Shown here: positions 1-6,452 of the stretch, piece after piece | How the letters are laid out: the number at the start of each line of letters is the position of its first letter | How positions within the stretch are numbered: position 1 is the stretch's first letter | NCBI GenBank assembly: GCA_021803885.1 | Contig: JAJZKY010000273.1 | Span: 1 to 6,452, forward strand | DNA: 6,452 nucleotides | Direction of reading: 5' to 3' | Origin: Planctomycetota bacterium | GTDB taxonomy: Bacteria; Planctomycetota; Phycisphaerae; WQYP01; JAJZKY01 | The notes under the pieces: model-generated | Databases searched by the model: none | What the model saw: only the letters and a program-made list of their open reading frames with translations | Told to the model about the DNA's origin: nothing | Position numbers and translations under genes: made by a program

Positions 1-123
1 TACCTCTTCGGATTGAAAACGCTGAATATCCAGGCGCGGCACAGCGGATTGCGGCAGGGCCTGTCCATTGGTTAATTCCACCAGTGGCACGGTTTTGTTG
101 GCTCCAGTTTCTTGTGGATTCAT
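1..123 (-). CDS. hyfG: Probable HyfG-type large (catalytic) subunit, N-terminal 41 codons only
   Basis: An ATG at 123-121 overlaps the hyfF stop in a TGATG, with GGGAG 7 nt upstream. The frame is then open to the left edge, giving 41 codons. The peptide starts MNPQETGANKTVPLVELTNG and continues with QALPQSAVPRLDIQRFQSEEV. The pattern of a short polar leader, an L-x-N-G-Q strand, V-P-x-L and x-x-F is what I recall for the start of the NuoC-like N-terminal domain of HyfG-type large subunits. Those genes normally follow hyfF directly. The role would be the [NiFe]-site or NuoD-like core of the soluble arm. No catalytic motif is visible: the CxxC pairs and NuoD-like domain lie beyond position 1. 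The open frame and start are firm; the product name rests mainly on gene order. Confidence 0.62.
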   Translation of the reverse strand, partial: MNPQETGANKTVPLVELTNGQALPQSAVPRLDIQRFQSEEV

Positions 124-1556
124 CAACGGGCTCCCATAAAGGTGGTGGCCTGATGCAGCATCCGCGCAAGCGGATCAGGAATATGCAGGCCCAGCATCAG
201 CACCAGCAGAAACAACACGATCAAGGGCCAGCCGGTCAAAATGCCATCGCGAAACACGGCGCTTCCACGCCCCGGCAGAGGCTTGCCCTGTGTCACCGCA
301 AGCACGGTGCGGCCCATTCCGATAAACACAACTAAAAGCAGAGCCAGGAACAGGCCCGCGACGAAAAAACGCCCGGCGTGGACGGCCCCATTTAGGATTG
401 TAAATTCACTGATGAACGGGCCGAAGGGCGGCGAGCCGGTGATGGCCAGAAACCCCAGCATAAAAATGGTTCCAGATAGCGGCAAGCGGCGCATGGCACC
501 ACGTATCTGATCGGAGGTTTTGTCGCCGTAGCGCCGGTGGATATTACCGGCGGACAAAAACAACATGCCTTTGGTCAGGCCATTGTTGATCATGTGCAAC
601 AGCGCGCCGAAGAGTGCCGGCCCGCCAATGCCGGCCCCCAGAGCCAGCACGCCCATTTGCTCCACGCTGGAATATGCCAACATGCGTTTGATGTCTTTCT
701 GACCCACCATGAATACCGCCGCCACAGCCATGGAAAACAGTCCCATGACCATGAGCATATCGCCGGCATATCCGCCAATTCCGGCGGCGTTGCAGATTCG
801 GTCCACACGTAAAAGCGCCAGAAAGGCACAACTGGTCAGTCCCCCGGCCAGCAAGGCCCCAACAACGCCAGGCGCTTCACCATAAGCGTCGGGCTTCCAG
901 GTGTGCATGGGAGCCAGGCCCATTTTCGTGCCATAACCGACCAGCAACAGCACGAAGGCCATCTTCAGCCACACGATATTAAATTCCGCCGCATGACGTA
1001 CCAGATGTGAGAACAACAGGGATGGATGCGCATCATGGCTCAGAGACGCATACGCCAGAAAAAACGAACCTAAAAGAGCCAAAGCGATACCCACTGAACT
1101 GATCAGCAGATATTTCCACGTTGCTTCAATGGACAACTGCGTGCGATTGAAATAAATCATCGGAGCCGTGCTCAAAGCCGTAGCTTCGACAGCAATCCAC
1201 ATCAGGCCCAGTTGAAGACTGCAGGTAACCAGCGTGGCCCCGGCCAAAAACGCCAGCAGGCACGGCACGAGAATCTGGTTGGACCGTTCGGTTCGCGCGC
1301 GGAGGTAGCCAATGGTATATATGGAGCACAGAAGAAACAGCGCACTGATAAGAAGCAGTGTAAGCTTTCCAGGTGGATCGAGTCCCAGCCAGCCACCGAA
1401 AATTGGCGCGGGCGAAGTGGCCAGGATCGTGATGGTGAGGGCAAAATGTATCACCCCGGCGACAAGGGCCACCCACGGGCGCAGGGAATTGGAAGTGATC
1501 AGCAACGCGACCACGGCGGCGAGCAGGGGAATAAGGATAAGTGCGGCAAACAACAT
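123..1556 (-). CDS. hyfF: HyfF-like antiporter-type subunit of group 4 hydrogenase-type complex
   Basis: This 477-residue polytopic protein belongs to the NuoL/M/N (Mrp antiporter) family. It is near NuoN length and somewhat shorter than E. coli HyfF (about 526). Its role is ion translocation in the membrane arm. Signatures are Glu114 in MWIAVEATALSTAPMI, Lys201 in GYGTKMGLAPMHTWKPDAYG (197-216), Lys280 in QKDIKRMLAYSSVEQMG (276-292), His311 in HMINNGLTKGMLFLSAGN (311-328) with Lys319, and GSPPFGPFISEF (364-375). The HTWKPDAYGEAP and AYSSVEQMG wording is characteristic of HyfF/HycC-linked N-type subunits rather than HyfB. It lacks the C-terminal extension seen in the two HyfB-like proteins. 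The ATG has AAGGA at 9 nt, overlapping the end of hyfE. The TGA overlaps the ATG of the next gene (TGATG), which indicates translational coupling. Confidence 0.93.
   Translation of the reverse strand: MLFAALILIPLLAAVVALLITSNSLRPWVALVAGVIHFALTITILATSPAPIFGGWLGLDPPGKLTLLLISALFLLCSIYTIGYLRARTERSNQILVPCLLAFLAGATLVTCSLQLGLMWIAVEATALSTAPMIYFNRTQLSIEATWKYLLISSVGIALALLGSFFLAYASLSHDAHPSLLFSHLVRHAAEFNIVWLKMAFVLLLVGYGTKMGLAPMHTWKPDAYGEAPGVVGALLAGGLTSCAFLALLRVDRICNAAGIGGYAGDMLMVMGLFSMAVAAVFMVGQKDIKRMLAYSSVEQMGVLALGAGIGGPALFGALLHMINNGLTKGMLFLSAGNIHRRYGDKTSDQIRGAMRRLPLSGTIFMLGFLAITGSPPFGPFISEFTILNGAVHAGRFFVAGLFLALLLVVFIGMGRTVLAVTQGKPLPGRGSAVFRDGILTGWPLIVLFLLVLMLGLHIPDPLARMLHQATTFMGAR
131..135 (-). promoter_or_regulatory. 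Ribosome binding site of the putative hyfG at the hyfF 3' end
   Basis: Minus-strand GGGAG in the last Met-Gly-Ala codons of hyfF lies 7 nt before the ATG at 123. Together with the TGATG overlap it supports a real start for the truncated downstream gene. Confidence 0.7.
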
Positions 1557-1561
1557 GGTGT

Positions 1562-2269
1562 TTATTCCTTCAAAGCGGTCAGACGCCGCGTGTCCAGTGA
1601 CGAAAAAGCCTCATTGATATGGTGGATGATGATGCTGACGACAAATATGCCGACGAATAAATCCAGCAGGATGCCAAGTTCCACCAGAAAGGGCACGGCG
1701 ACAAGGAGCAACATGCCGAAAATATAAATGCCGTTCTCTAAAATCAGATAACCGATGACCTGGGTGATGGCCTTATAACGGGTGGTCAGTAAAAGGAAGC
1801 CGGTGAGGATGGTGGAAAACGAAGCGGGTATGATCAGCGTTGAGGCCTGTGGGCCGGTGATCGGCAAGTTCCGCACAAACACGATGGCGGCGGCGGTTCC
1901 CGCGGCACCCAGCAGCATGGACGGGAGAAAACCGATGAGCGGCTCAACCTCCCGTTTGATGTTGGCATCGCGCAGGGCTTTGAGAAGCATTTGTGGAATA
2001 ACCATGCCTTTAATCGTCATTGTAAGCAGGGCGATGCAGATATCAATGGCGTCAAGTTTCGGTTCCACCACAATCAGCAGACCGCTGAGAATTATGCCCT
2101 GTGCGGCGGCGGCGAAAATCAGGGATCGCATCCGGCTGACGCCCAACATGAAGACATTGAGCAACAACACCAATCCCAGAGGGCTGTTCACCAGCCAGTG
2201 CATGGCCTGCGGCGTAGCCCTGATTCCGGCCGTAAGCAATCCCGACGAATGTTCCACCAGTATGTGCAT
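1562..2269 (-). CDS. hyfE: HyfE-like membrane subunit (NuoK-related)
   Basis: This 235-residue, very hydrophobic protein is slightly longer than E. coli HyfE (about 216). HyfE combines a NuoK-like half with extra helices and sits between the anchor subunit and the antiporter-like subunits. The C-terminal half carries the NuoK/HyfE signature RYKAITQVIGYLILENGIYI (154-173) with Glu169, then a helix with Glu188 (VELGILLD) and Asp193, and IIHHINEAFSSLDT (204-217). The buried acids are candidates for the proton path. The N-terminal half has three hydrophobic stretches and a loop with K87, IPQMLLKALRDANIKREVEP (81-100). The start at 2269 is backed by GAGG at 6 nt, inside the end of hyfC. An internal Met23 is possible but has no comparable ribosome site. 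It ends 5 nt before hyfF. Family assignment is confident from motif and position. Confidence 0.92.
   Translation of the reverse strand: MHILVEHSSGLLTAGIRATPQAMHWLVNSPLGLVLLLNVFMLGVSRMRSLIFAAAAQGIILSGLLIVVEPKLDAIDICIALLTMTIKGMVIPQMLLKALRDANIKREVEPLIGFLPSMLLGAAGTAAAIVFVRNLPITGPQASTLIIPASFSTILTGFLLLTTRYKAITQVIGYLILENGIYIFGMLLLVAVPFLVELGILLDLFVGIFVVSIIIHHINEAFSSLDTRRLTALKE
1566..1570 (-). promoter_or_regulatory. Ribosome binding site of hyfF inside the hyfE 3' end
   Basis: Minus-strand AAGGA overlaps the final Lys-Glu codons of hyfE and lies 9 nt before the hyfF ATG at 1556. It decides the hyfF start, and the first residues that follow (MLFAALILIP) begin a membrane helix directly. Confidence 0.72.
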
Positions 2270-2272
2270 GAT

Positions 2273-3184
2273 TTACCTCACCATCAAAACAAATCCGAAG
2301 CCGCATAAAAGGCTCGCCGCCGCCAGCAATGTCGGAACGTGCCGCATTTGCAGGCGCGCCATGATGGACTCCACCGCGCCGATCACCCCCGCCATACCGA
2401 TCATTTCCACAATAAACAGGATCCAGTCCGCAACGGGAATGCCGGTATGAAAAGGTGCGATGAGATGCAGTACCACGGCTCCAAGAATTAAAAGTTTCAT
2501 CGCGGACGCATATTGGATGATACCCAGCAGCGGACCGCTGTGATCCAGCACCATGACTTCATGAATCATGGTTAATTCCAGATGCGTATTGGGATCATCC
2601 ACGGGAATGCGGCAATTTTCCGCCAGCAGCACGATAAATAATCCCGCCGCGGCCAAGAGCACCGGTGCTTCCGGCGGATGCGAACGTGGGGCCAGCAGCA
2701 TCGGGGATAAACTGAAACTTCCGGATAGCCGCACCAGAACCAGAAACCCCAACAGCACGGCGGCCTCGGAAATACACGCAAAGGTAACCTCCCGCGCGGC
2801 CCCCATGCCTTCAAAGGATGAGCCCGTGTCCAGCGCCGCCGAGGTGGTAAAAAATCGTACCAATCCGAAGAGGTACACAAACAGAATCAAATCGCCGGTG
2901 AAATGAATCGGAGCGGTAAAGGAACCGAATGGAATCAGCAGGCCGGCAAGGAATGTGGCGGTCAGCGTTACCATGGGTGCCGCCTGAAAAATCCAGGTTG
3001 TGGCGCTGCTGATAACCATTCCCTTGCGCAGCAGCTTGTAGATGTCAAAATAAGGTTGCAGCAGCGGCGGTCCCTTGCGGCCCGCGAACCAGGCCTTGGT
3101 TTTGTTAATCACACCCGGCAGCAACGGCGGCATGAGCAGCAGCAGGCCAATTTGAATGAGTATGTTAATACCAGTTTGAAGCAT
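2273..3184 (-). CDS. hyfC: HyfC/HycD-type membrane anchor subunit (NuoH family)
   Basis: This 303-residue membrane protein belongs to the complex I subunit 1 (NuoH)/HycD/HyfC family. In group 4 complexes this subunit anchors the hydrogenase arm to the membrane and couples it to the ion pumps. Seen in the sequence: an N-terminal helix; the cytoplasmic loop GRKGPPLLQPYFDIYKLLRK (35-54), matching the family's G-P-LLQP-D-KL loop; ALDTGSSFEGMGAAREVTF (107-125); and AENCRIPVDDPNTHLELT (178-195) followed by MIHEVMVLDHSG, the most diagnostic HycD/HyfC stretch. Acidic residues E125-E130 region, E179, D186/D187, E193 and E199 are candidates for the acidic loop and channel that couple redox to ion movement. 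Length fits HycD (about 307). The ATG is preceded by AGGA at 7 nt. The stop codon lies 3 nt before hyfE, and its GAGGTAA end supplies the hyfE ribosome site. Without downstream genes the subfamily (hydrogenase or Ehr type) is open. Confidence 0.93.
   Translation of the reverse strand: MLQTGINILIQIGLLLLMPPLLPGVINKTKAWFAGRKGPPLLQPYFDIYKLLRKGMVISSATTWIFQAAPMVTLTATFLAGLLIPFGSFTAPIHFTGDLILFVYLFGLVRFFTTSAALDTGSSFEGMGAAREVTFACISEAAVLLGFLVLVRLSGSFSLSPMLLAPRSHPPEAPVLLAAAGLFIVLLAENCRIPVDDPNTHLELTMIHEVMVLDHSGPLLGIIQYASAMKLLILGAVVLHLIAPFHTGIPVADWILFIVEMIGMAGVIGAVESIMARLQMRHVPTLLAAASLLCGFGFVLMVR
2276..2279 (-). promoter_or_regulatory. Ribosome binding site of hyfE inside the hyfC 3' end
   Basis: Minus-strand GAGG spans the last codons of hyfC (GTG AGG TAA), 6 nt before the hyfE ATG at 2269. 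Because the site is inside the upstream gene, ribosomes finishing hyfC would expose it, which fits translational coupling. Confidence 0.75.
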
Positions 3185-3191
3185 GGGCTTA

Positions 3192-3195
3192 TCCT
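3192..3195 (-). promoter_or_regulatory. Ribosome binding site of hyfC
   Basis: On the minus strand AGGA lies 7 nt before the ATG at 3184, in the 42-nt gap after the second hyfB-like gene. The spacing is normal and it supports this start. An AAGGA lies a few bases further upstream but is too distant to be the main site. Confidence 0.7.
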
Positions 3196-3226
3196 AATTC
3201 CTTGATTCTAAAAATACGCCTTGGAC

Positions 3227-5224
3227 CTAAAATCGCAACACAATCAGCAGCACCAGCAGAATCCCCAGCATATACGCCAGATAAATGTTGACCGGTTTAT
3301 TTTGCAGAGGTCTAAGCCACAAAAACAGCCGCTGCAGCAGGCCGAATCCGGGAATCAATGCGTTATCCAGTAATGTATCGGGCACGTCTTGCGTCCAAGT
3401 CGCCGGCTGGGGAAAGTATTTACCTGGTGCCGGCGTGAAGGGCTTTCCCGGAATCATCCAGGTAAACATTTGGGCCAGCATTCGGGAAAAAGATGATCCG
3501 GTATATTGCATCCGCGGAACGGGGCGTGTGTAGCCGCAACTCCATGTGGGCGGTTGGGCGGCGGTTCCACGACGGCGTACAGCCCATAGTGTCAGTGTCA
3601 GAGCAATTCCCGCGACAAGCAGAAGGGCATCGAGTATCGCAACATAATAGACAGGCGCGGGCATAAGTGAATTGGCATGCGTGGACATCAGACCGGTGTC
3701 CCAGTTCTGGACCGCCCGCACGAGCGTCGGGGTTATCACAGTTGGAATCAAAGCCACGACCACACAACCCAATGCCAGTATCATCATCGGTACCAGAGCG
3801 CTGAACCCCGGATCATGGGCGTGGTCTATATCGGCGGAACGCTGATTGCCAAGGAAAACCGCCCCGGACAATTTTACGAAACCGGTTATTGCCAGTGCTC
3901 CCGTTACCGCCAATGCCGGTGCCCCCAATGACAGCCACACGCCGCTTTCGAGGTGTCCCGTCGGTACCGTGTGCAACAGGCCCAGGTAAATCAGCCATTC
4001 ACCGAGAAATCCATTGAGGCCGGGCAACCCGCATATCGCCATTGCGCCGATGAAAAACAGTATGGAGGTGACCGGCATTTTTTTTGCCAGGCCGCCCAGG
4101 CGGTCCATCCGGCGGGTATGCGTTGCGTGGAGTATGTTTCCCGCGCCCATAAACAGCAGGGGTTTGAACAAACTGTGATTAAGCATGTGAAACAGTGCCC
4201 CGCCTAAACCAAGCCATATCAGATCCGGGCGATTCCAGGCGCGCCCGATCATGGCCAAACCGATACCCAGACACACGATTCCCATGTTTTCAATACTACT
4301 GTATGCCAGCAGGCGTTTGTAGTCGTTCTGGCATACCGCAAAGATCATCGCCACGACCGCGGAGCCGATTCCCATGATGAAAAGCGTTGCGCCCCACCAC
4401 ATCGGCGGAGTGGAAAAAATACCGCCGATCCGCACCAATCCGTATATGCCGATATTGAGCATCACGCCCGAAAACAATGCGGAAACGTGGCTGGGCGCGT
4501 TGGCGTGCGCTCCGGGCAGCCACACATGCAGCGGCATGATTCCGGCCTTAAGCCCGAAGCCGACCAAACCGAGCAGAAATATCGCGGTGGCCATTCCCGA
4601 AGCCGCCGGGGCATTGGTCGTCACCCACAAATTAAATGATCCGGTGGTCCAACACAGGAGGACAAACATGGCAACCAGGCAAAGCATTCCAAGATGCGCG
4701 GCGATTAAATAAATCCAGCCCGCGGCGCGGACATCCTCCTGCTGATCTTCGGTGGTGATAAGAAAAAAGGCCGCCGTTGCCATGATCTCCCACGCCATTA
4801 AAAAAAGAACCCCATCGCGCGCCAACGTGACAAGCATCATACCGGCGCTCATGAGTCCCCAGAAAAATCGCAGCTTTCTGCCATCGCCGGGATGTTGCGT
4901 CTGCTTCCAATACCCCAGGCCATAAATGGATCCCAAAGCTGAAATGCCCAGAATCGGCAGCAGAAATACGCCTGTCATCACATCAAGGCCCACCGCAAAG
5001 CGGCCCCATGGAAGCGCCCAGTTCCAGTCCACTGTTCCGCTGTGACACCCACTTCCCGCAAACCACAGCAGTGCCGCCACGCCGGCGGACGACGCCAGAA
5101 CATTCAGCGCCATGGCGATCCATTGCCCCATGATGCCGCGGCGACCCGACAGCAGGCCGGGCAGGCCGGAGATGGCCATACAGGCCGTGGATCCAAGAAG
5201 AATATATATCATGATGTTGATCAT
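3227..5224 (-). CDS. hyfB: HyfB-like antiporter-type subunit, copy 2 (complete)
   Basis: This 665-residue polytopic protein is close to E. coli HyfB in length (about 670). It should be an ion-pumping subunit in the membrane arm of a hydrogenase-4-like complex. Key NuoL/M-type features are Glu146 in MAWEIMATAAFF, Lys226 in GFGLKAGIMPLHVWLPGAHA, Lys303 in NDYKRLLAYSSIENMG, His349 and Lys354 in LNHSLFKPLLF, ICGLPGLNGFLGEW (397-410) and Lys451 in GFVKLSG. The HyfB/HycC signature WSCGY...RMQYTGSSFS is at 561-580. A polar region then leads to a last membrane helix (about 647-663), resembling the lateral-helix extension of NuoL/HycC. Hand alignment with copy 1 gives 76 identities in 124 positions over the core. 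A TAA codon lies in frame directly before the ATG, so this is the earliest possible start; the ribosome site is weak (GTGGA, 9 nt away). It occupies the slot before hyfC, with no hyfD downstream. Confidence 0.93.
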   Translation of the reverse strand: MINIMIYILLGSTACMAISGLPGLLSGRRGIMGQWIAMALNVLASSAGVAALLWFAGSGCHSGTVDWNWALPWGRFAVGLDVMTGVFLLPILGISALGSIYGLGYWKQTQHPGDGRKLRFFWGLMSAGMMLVTLARDGVLFLMAWEIMATAAFFLITTEDQQEDVRAAGWIYLIAAHLGMLCLVAMFVLLCWTTGSFNLWVTTNAPAASGMATAIFLLGLVGFGLKAGIMPLHVWLPGAHANAPSHVSALFSGVMLNIGIYGLVRIGGIFSTPPMWWGATLFIMGIGSAVVAMIFAVCQNDYKRLLAYSSIENMGIVCLGIGLAMIGRAWNRPDLIWLGLGGALFHMLNHSLFKPLLFMGAGNILHATHTRRMDRLGGLAKKMPVTSILFFIGAMAICGLPGLNGFLGEWLIYLGLLHTVPTGHLESGVWLSLGAPALAVTGALAITGFVKLSGAVFLGNQRSADIDHAHDPGFSALVPMMILALGCVVVALIPTVITPTLVRAVQNWDTGLMSTHANSLMPAPVYYVAILDALLLVAGIALTLTLWAVRRRGTAAQPPTWSCGYTRPVPRMQYTGSSFSRMLAQMFTWMIPGKPFTPAPGKYFPQPATWTQDVPDTLLDNALIPGFGLLQRLFLWLRPLQNKPVNIYLAYMLGILLVLLIVLRF

Positions 5225-5258
5225 TTATTTACATCCACGCCGACACGCGTTGTCATGT

Positions 5259-6452
5259 TCATCGTCCCATCACGCGGCTGGCCAGGCTCGCCAGCGGAAT
5301 CAGCGAACACAACAGCGCAAACAGTGCCAATAAAAAGTAGAGCAGGTATTGCTGGACATTGCCCTGATGCGTCATCCGCACGGGTACCACCAGCTCCTTA
5401 AATTTATGCCAGCATCGGAAAGCCAGGCGGTCCGTGATGAAGGCGGGAACGTGTGCTTCCAGCACCGTCGGCGGCGCGAACAAAGCTTTCCCCACGGCTC
5501 CGTGGCGCACGGGTCGCAATATCCATCCCAGCAGGGCCACCAGCATTTGGGCAAACGATGCCGCCGTGTACTGTATTCGACTGCTCGGTCGGGCATAACC
5601 GCAAGCCCATGTCGGCAATCGGGGTGAACTTTGCACGCGCCGCGCCGCGCGCAGCGTCAAAATCGCCACGGTCAGCGCTGCCGCAAAGCCAATATTGACC
5701 ACGGTCAGCATACCCCATGGAATTGCCCCGGCCAGTCTCTGCATCACGGCCGCATGGCCGGTCCAGACCGCCGCGGCATTCCCCAACGGAACCACCACCA
5801 GCATCGGGGCAATTCCAAGTAACGCACATAAGGCCGCAATAACCAGCATTGGGACAATCATGCTCGGTGGCGATTCATGAGCGTGCTGCGCCACCGCCGT
5901 TCGCGCGATGCCCAGAAACGCCGCTCCAAAGACTTTCACAAAACACGCCACCGCCAATGCTCCCACGATGGCCAGCGCCACCGCGCCCAGAGCCACCGAC
6001 GCCCAGCCGCCGGCGTGCTGTGCCATCGGCGACAGCAGGCCCAAATACACCAGCAACTCGCTGACGAACCCATTGAGCGGAGGCAATCCGCAAATGGCCG
6101 CCGCACCCAGCATGAATAATCCGGCGGTAAAAGGCATTGGGCCGGCCAATCCACCTAAAGAATCAATGTCCCGCGTATCCGTGGCATGTACCACCGACCC
6201 TGCGGAAAAAAACAGCAATGATTTAAATAATCCGTGATTCCACACATGTAACAGGCAACCCGCAATGCCCAGCACCACCCACACCGGCCGATGTACCGCA
6301 ATTCCAATCATCGCCAGACCCAGGCCCATGAGAATAATGCCGATATTTTCAATGCTGTGATATGCCAGCAAACGCTTGATGTCATGTTGCCCCAATGCGA
6401 ACATCACGCCCAGCAGCGCGTTGATTGTGCCGAGCGTTACTTGGAATTGCCC
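5259..6452 (-). CDS. hyfB: HyfB-like antiporter-type subunit of a group 4 hydrogenase-type complex, copy 1 (partial, N-terminus missing)
   Basis: The frame is open from the right edge to a TGA at 5261-5259, giving 397 residues. By alignment with the neighbouring copy about 280 N-terminal residues are missing. The protein is a polytopic membrane subunit of the proton-conducting NuoL/M/N (Mrp antiporter) family. Numbered from the edge, visible signatures are the HDIKRLLAYHSIENIG stretch (23-38, with K26), WNHGLFKSLLF (71-81, K77), ICGLPPLNGF (120-129) and FVK at 171-173. These contain the intramembrane Lys/His residues that family members use for ion translocation. The WACGY...RIQYTAASF motif (282-300) is typical of HyfB/HycC. 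After it come a polar, probably amphipathic stretch and a final membrane segment (about 369-386). The frame clearly continues past the first in-window GTG/ATG (6407/6404), so those are not the start. It lies 34 nt upstream of a paralogue. Family assignment is firm; the HyfB name is by motif and extension. Confidence 0.9.
   Translation of the reverse strand, partial: GQFQVTLGTINALLGVMFALGQHDIKRLLAYHSIENIGIILMGLGLAMIGIAVHRPVWVVLGIAGCLLHVWNHGLFKSLLFFSAGSVVHATDTRDIDSLGGLAGPMPFTAGLFMLGAAAICGLPPLNGFVSELLVYLGLLSPMAQHAGGWASVALGAVALAIVGALAVACFVKVFGAAFLGIARTAVAQHAHESPPSMIVPMLVIAALCALLGIAPMLVVVPLGNAAAVWTGHAAVMQRLAGAIPWGMLTVVNIGFAAALTVAILTLRAARRVQSSPRLPTWACGYARPSSRIQYTAASFAQMLVALLGWILRPVRHGAVGKALFAPPTVLEAHVPAFITDRLAFRCWHKFKELVVPVRMTHQGNVQQYLLYFLLALFALLCSLIPLASLASRVMGR

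Noticed and set aside
1212..1727. A 171-codon plus-strand open frame antisense to hyfF and hyfE
   Set aside because: Low-complexity polar composition (Lys, Gln, Arg), no ribosome site noted, and it crosses a tight gene junction on the other strand. It is a shadow frame.
1782..2450. A 222-codon plus-strand open frame antisense to hyfE and hyfC
   Set aside because: It runs against two well-recognised membrane proteins across their junction, has no recognisable domain, and its Ser/Arg/Met-rich composition is what the reverse of hydrophobic codons gives.
3185..3226. Possible promoter or terminator in the gap before hyfC (AT-rich GTATTTTTAG, repeated CAAGG)
   Set aside because: The CAAGG copies are direct, so they form no hairpin. 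A single AT-rich stretch without a matching -35 element at the right distance is not enough for a promoter.
3236..3262. CAGCAGCACCAGCAG-like short repeats, also near 185-215
   Set aside because: These are the reverse of leucine- and valine-rich CTG/GTG codons in membrane helices, not a repeat array.
5225..5258. Small inverted repeat GACA-ACGCG-TGTC in the gap between the two hyfB-like genes
   Set aside because: The stem is only 4 bp with a 5-nt loop and no T-run follows. This is expected by chance and unlikely to be a terminator or operator.
1..6452. Complex I (nuo) operon, or Mrp-type Na+/H+ antiporter operon
   Set aside because: The HyfE protein, the HyfC stretch around residues 178-208, and the order B-C-E-F match hydrogenase-4-type clusters. 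No NuoJ, NuoA, MrpB-G or other partners appear.

Overview
The window is a block of minus-strand genes for the membrane arm of a group 4 (energy-converting) [NiFe]-hydrogenase-type complex, the family that includes hydrogenase-4 (Hyf), formate hydrogenlyase (Hyc) and their relatives of respiratory complex I. In transcription order (right to left) it holds: the C-terminal 397 codons of a HyfB-like antiporter-type subunit (cut by the right edge), a complete second HyfB-like subunit (665 aa), a HyfC/HycD/NuoH-type membrane anchor (303 aa), a HyfE/NuoK-like subunit (235 aa), a HyfF antiporter-type subunit (477 aa), and the first 41 codons of what is most likely the HyfG-type large subunit (cut by the left edge). 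Every base belongs to a gene or to a gap of 42 nt or less. No RNA gene, mobile element, CRISPR array or convincing terminator was seen.

The genes look like one operon. The two HyfB-like genes are separated from each other and from hyfC by 34 and 42 nt. From hyfC onward the genes are packed at 3 nt, 5 nt and a 1-nt TGATG overlap, with clear Shine-Dalgarno sequences, some inside the preceding gene's end. This suggests translational coupling and roughly stoichiometric assembly. The products would form a membrane-embedded arm: HyfC is the anchor next to the electron-transfer arm, HyfE is a small channel subunit, and the two HyfB-like proteins and HyfF are Mrp-antiporter-like ion pumps. The soluble arm (HyfG onward: HyfI, HyfH, maturation genes) would lie left of position 1 and is not visible.

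The layout differs from E. coli hyfABCDEFGHIJ. There is no hyfD between hyfC and hyfE. Instead there are two tandem HyfB-type proteins, each with the C-terminal extension that follows the antiporter core. Whether the complex is a true hydrogenase or a cofactor-less relative (an Ehr-type complex) cannot be decided here, because the Ni-binding cysteines of the large subunit lie outside the window.

The source is a bacterium of moderately high G+C content, with ATG starts and standard Shine-Dalgarno sites. The phylum cannot be assigned from this sequence. Such clusters are common in anaerobic or facultative lineages and in environmental genomes.
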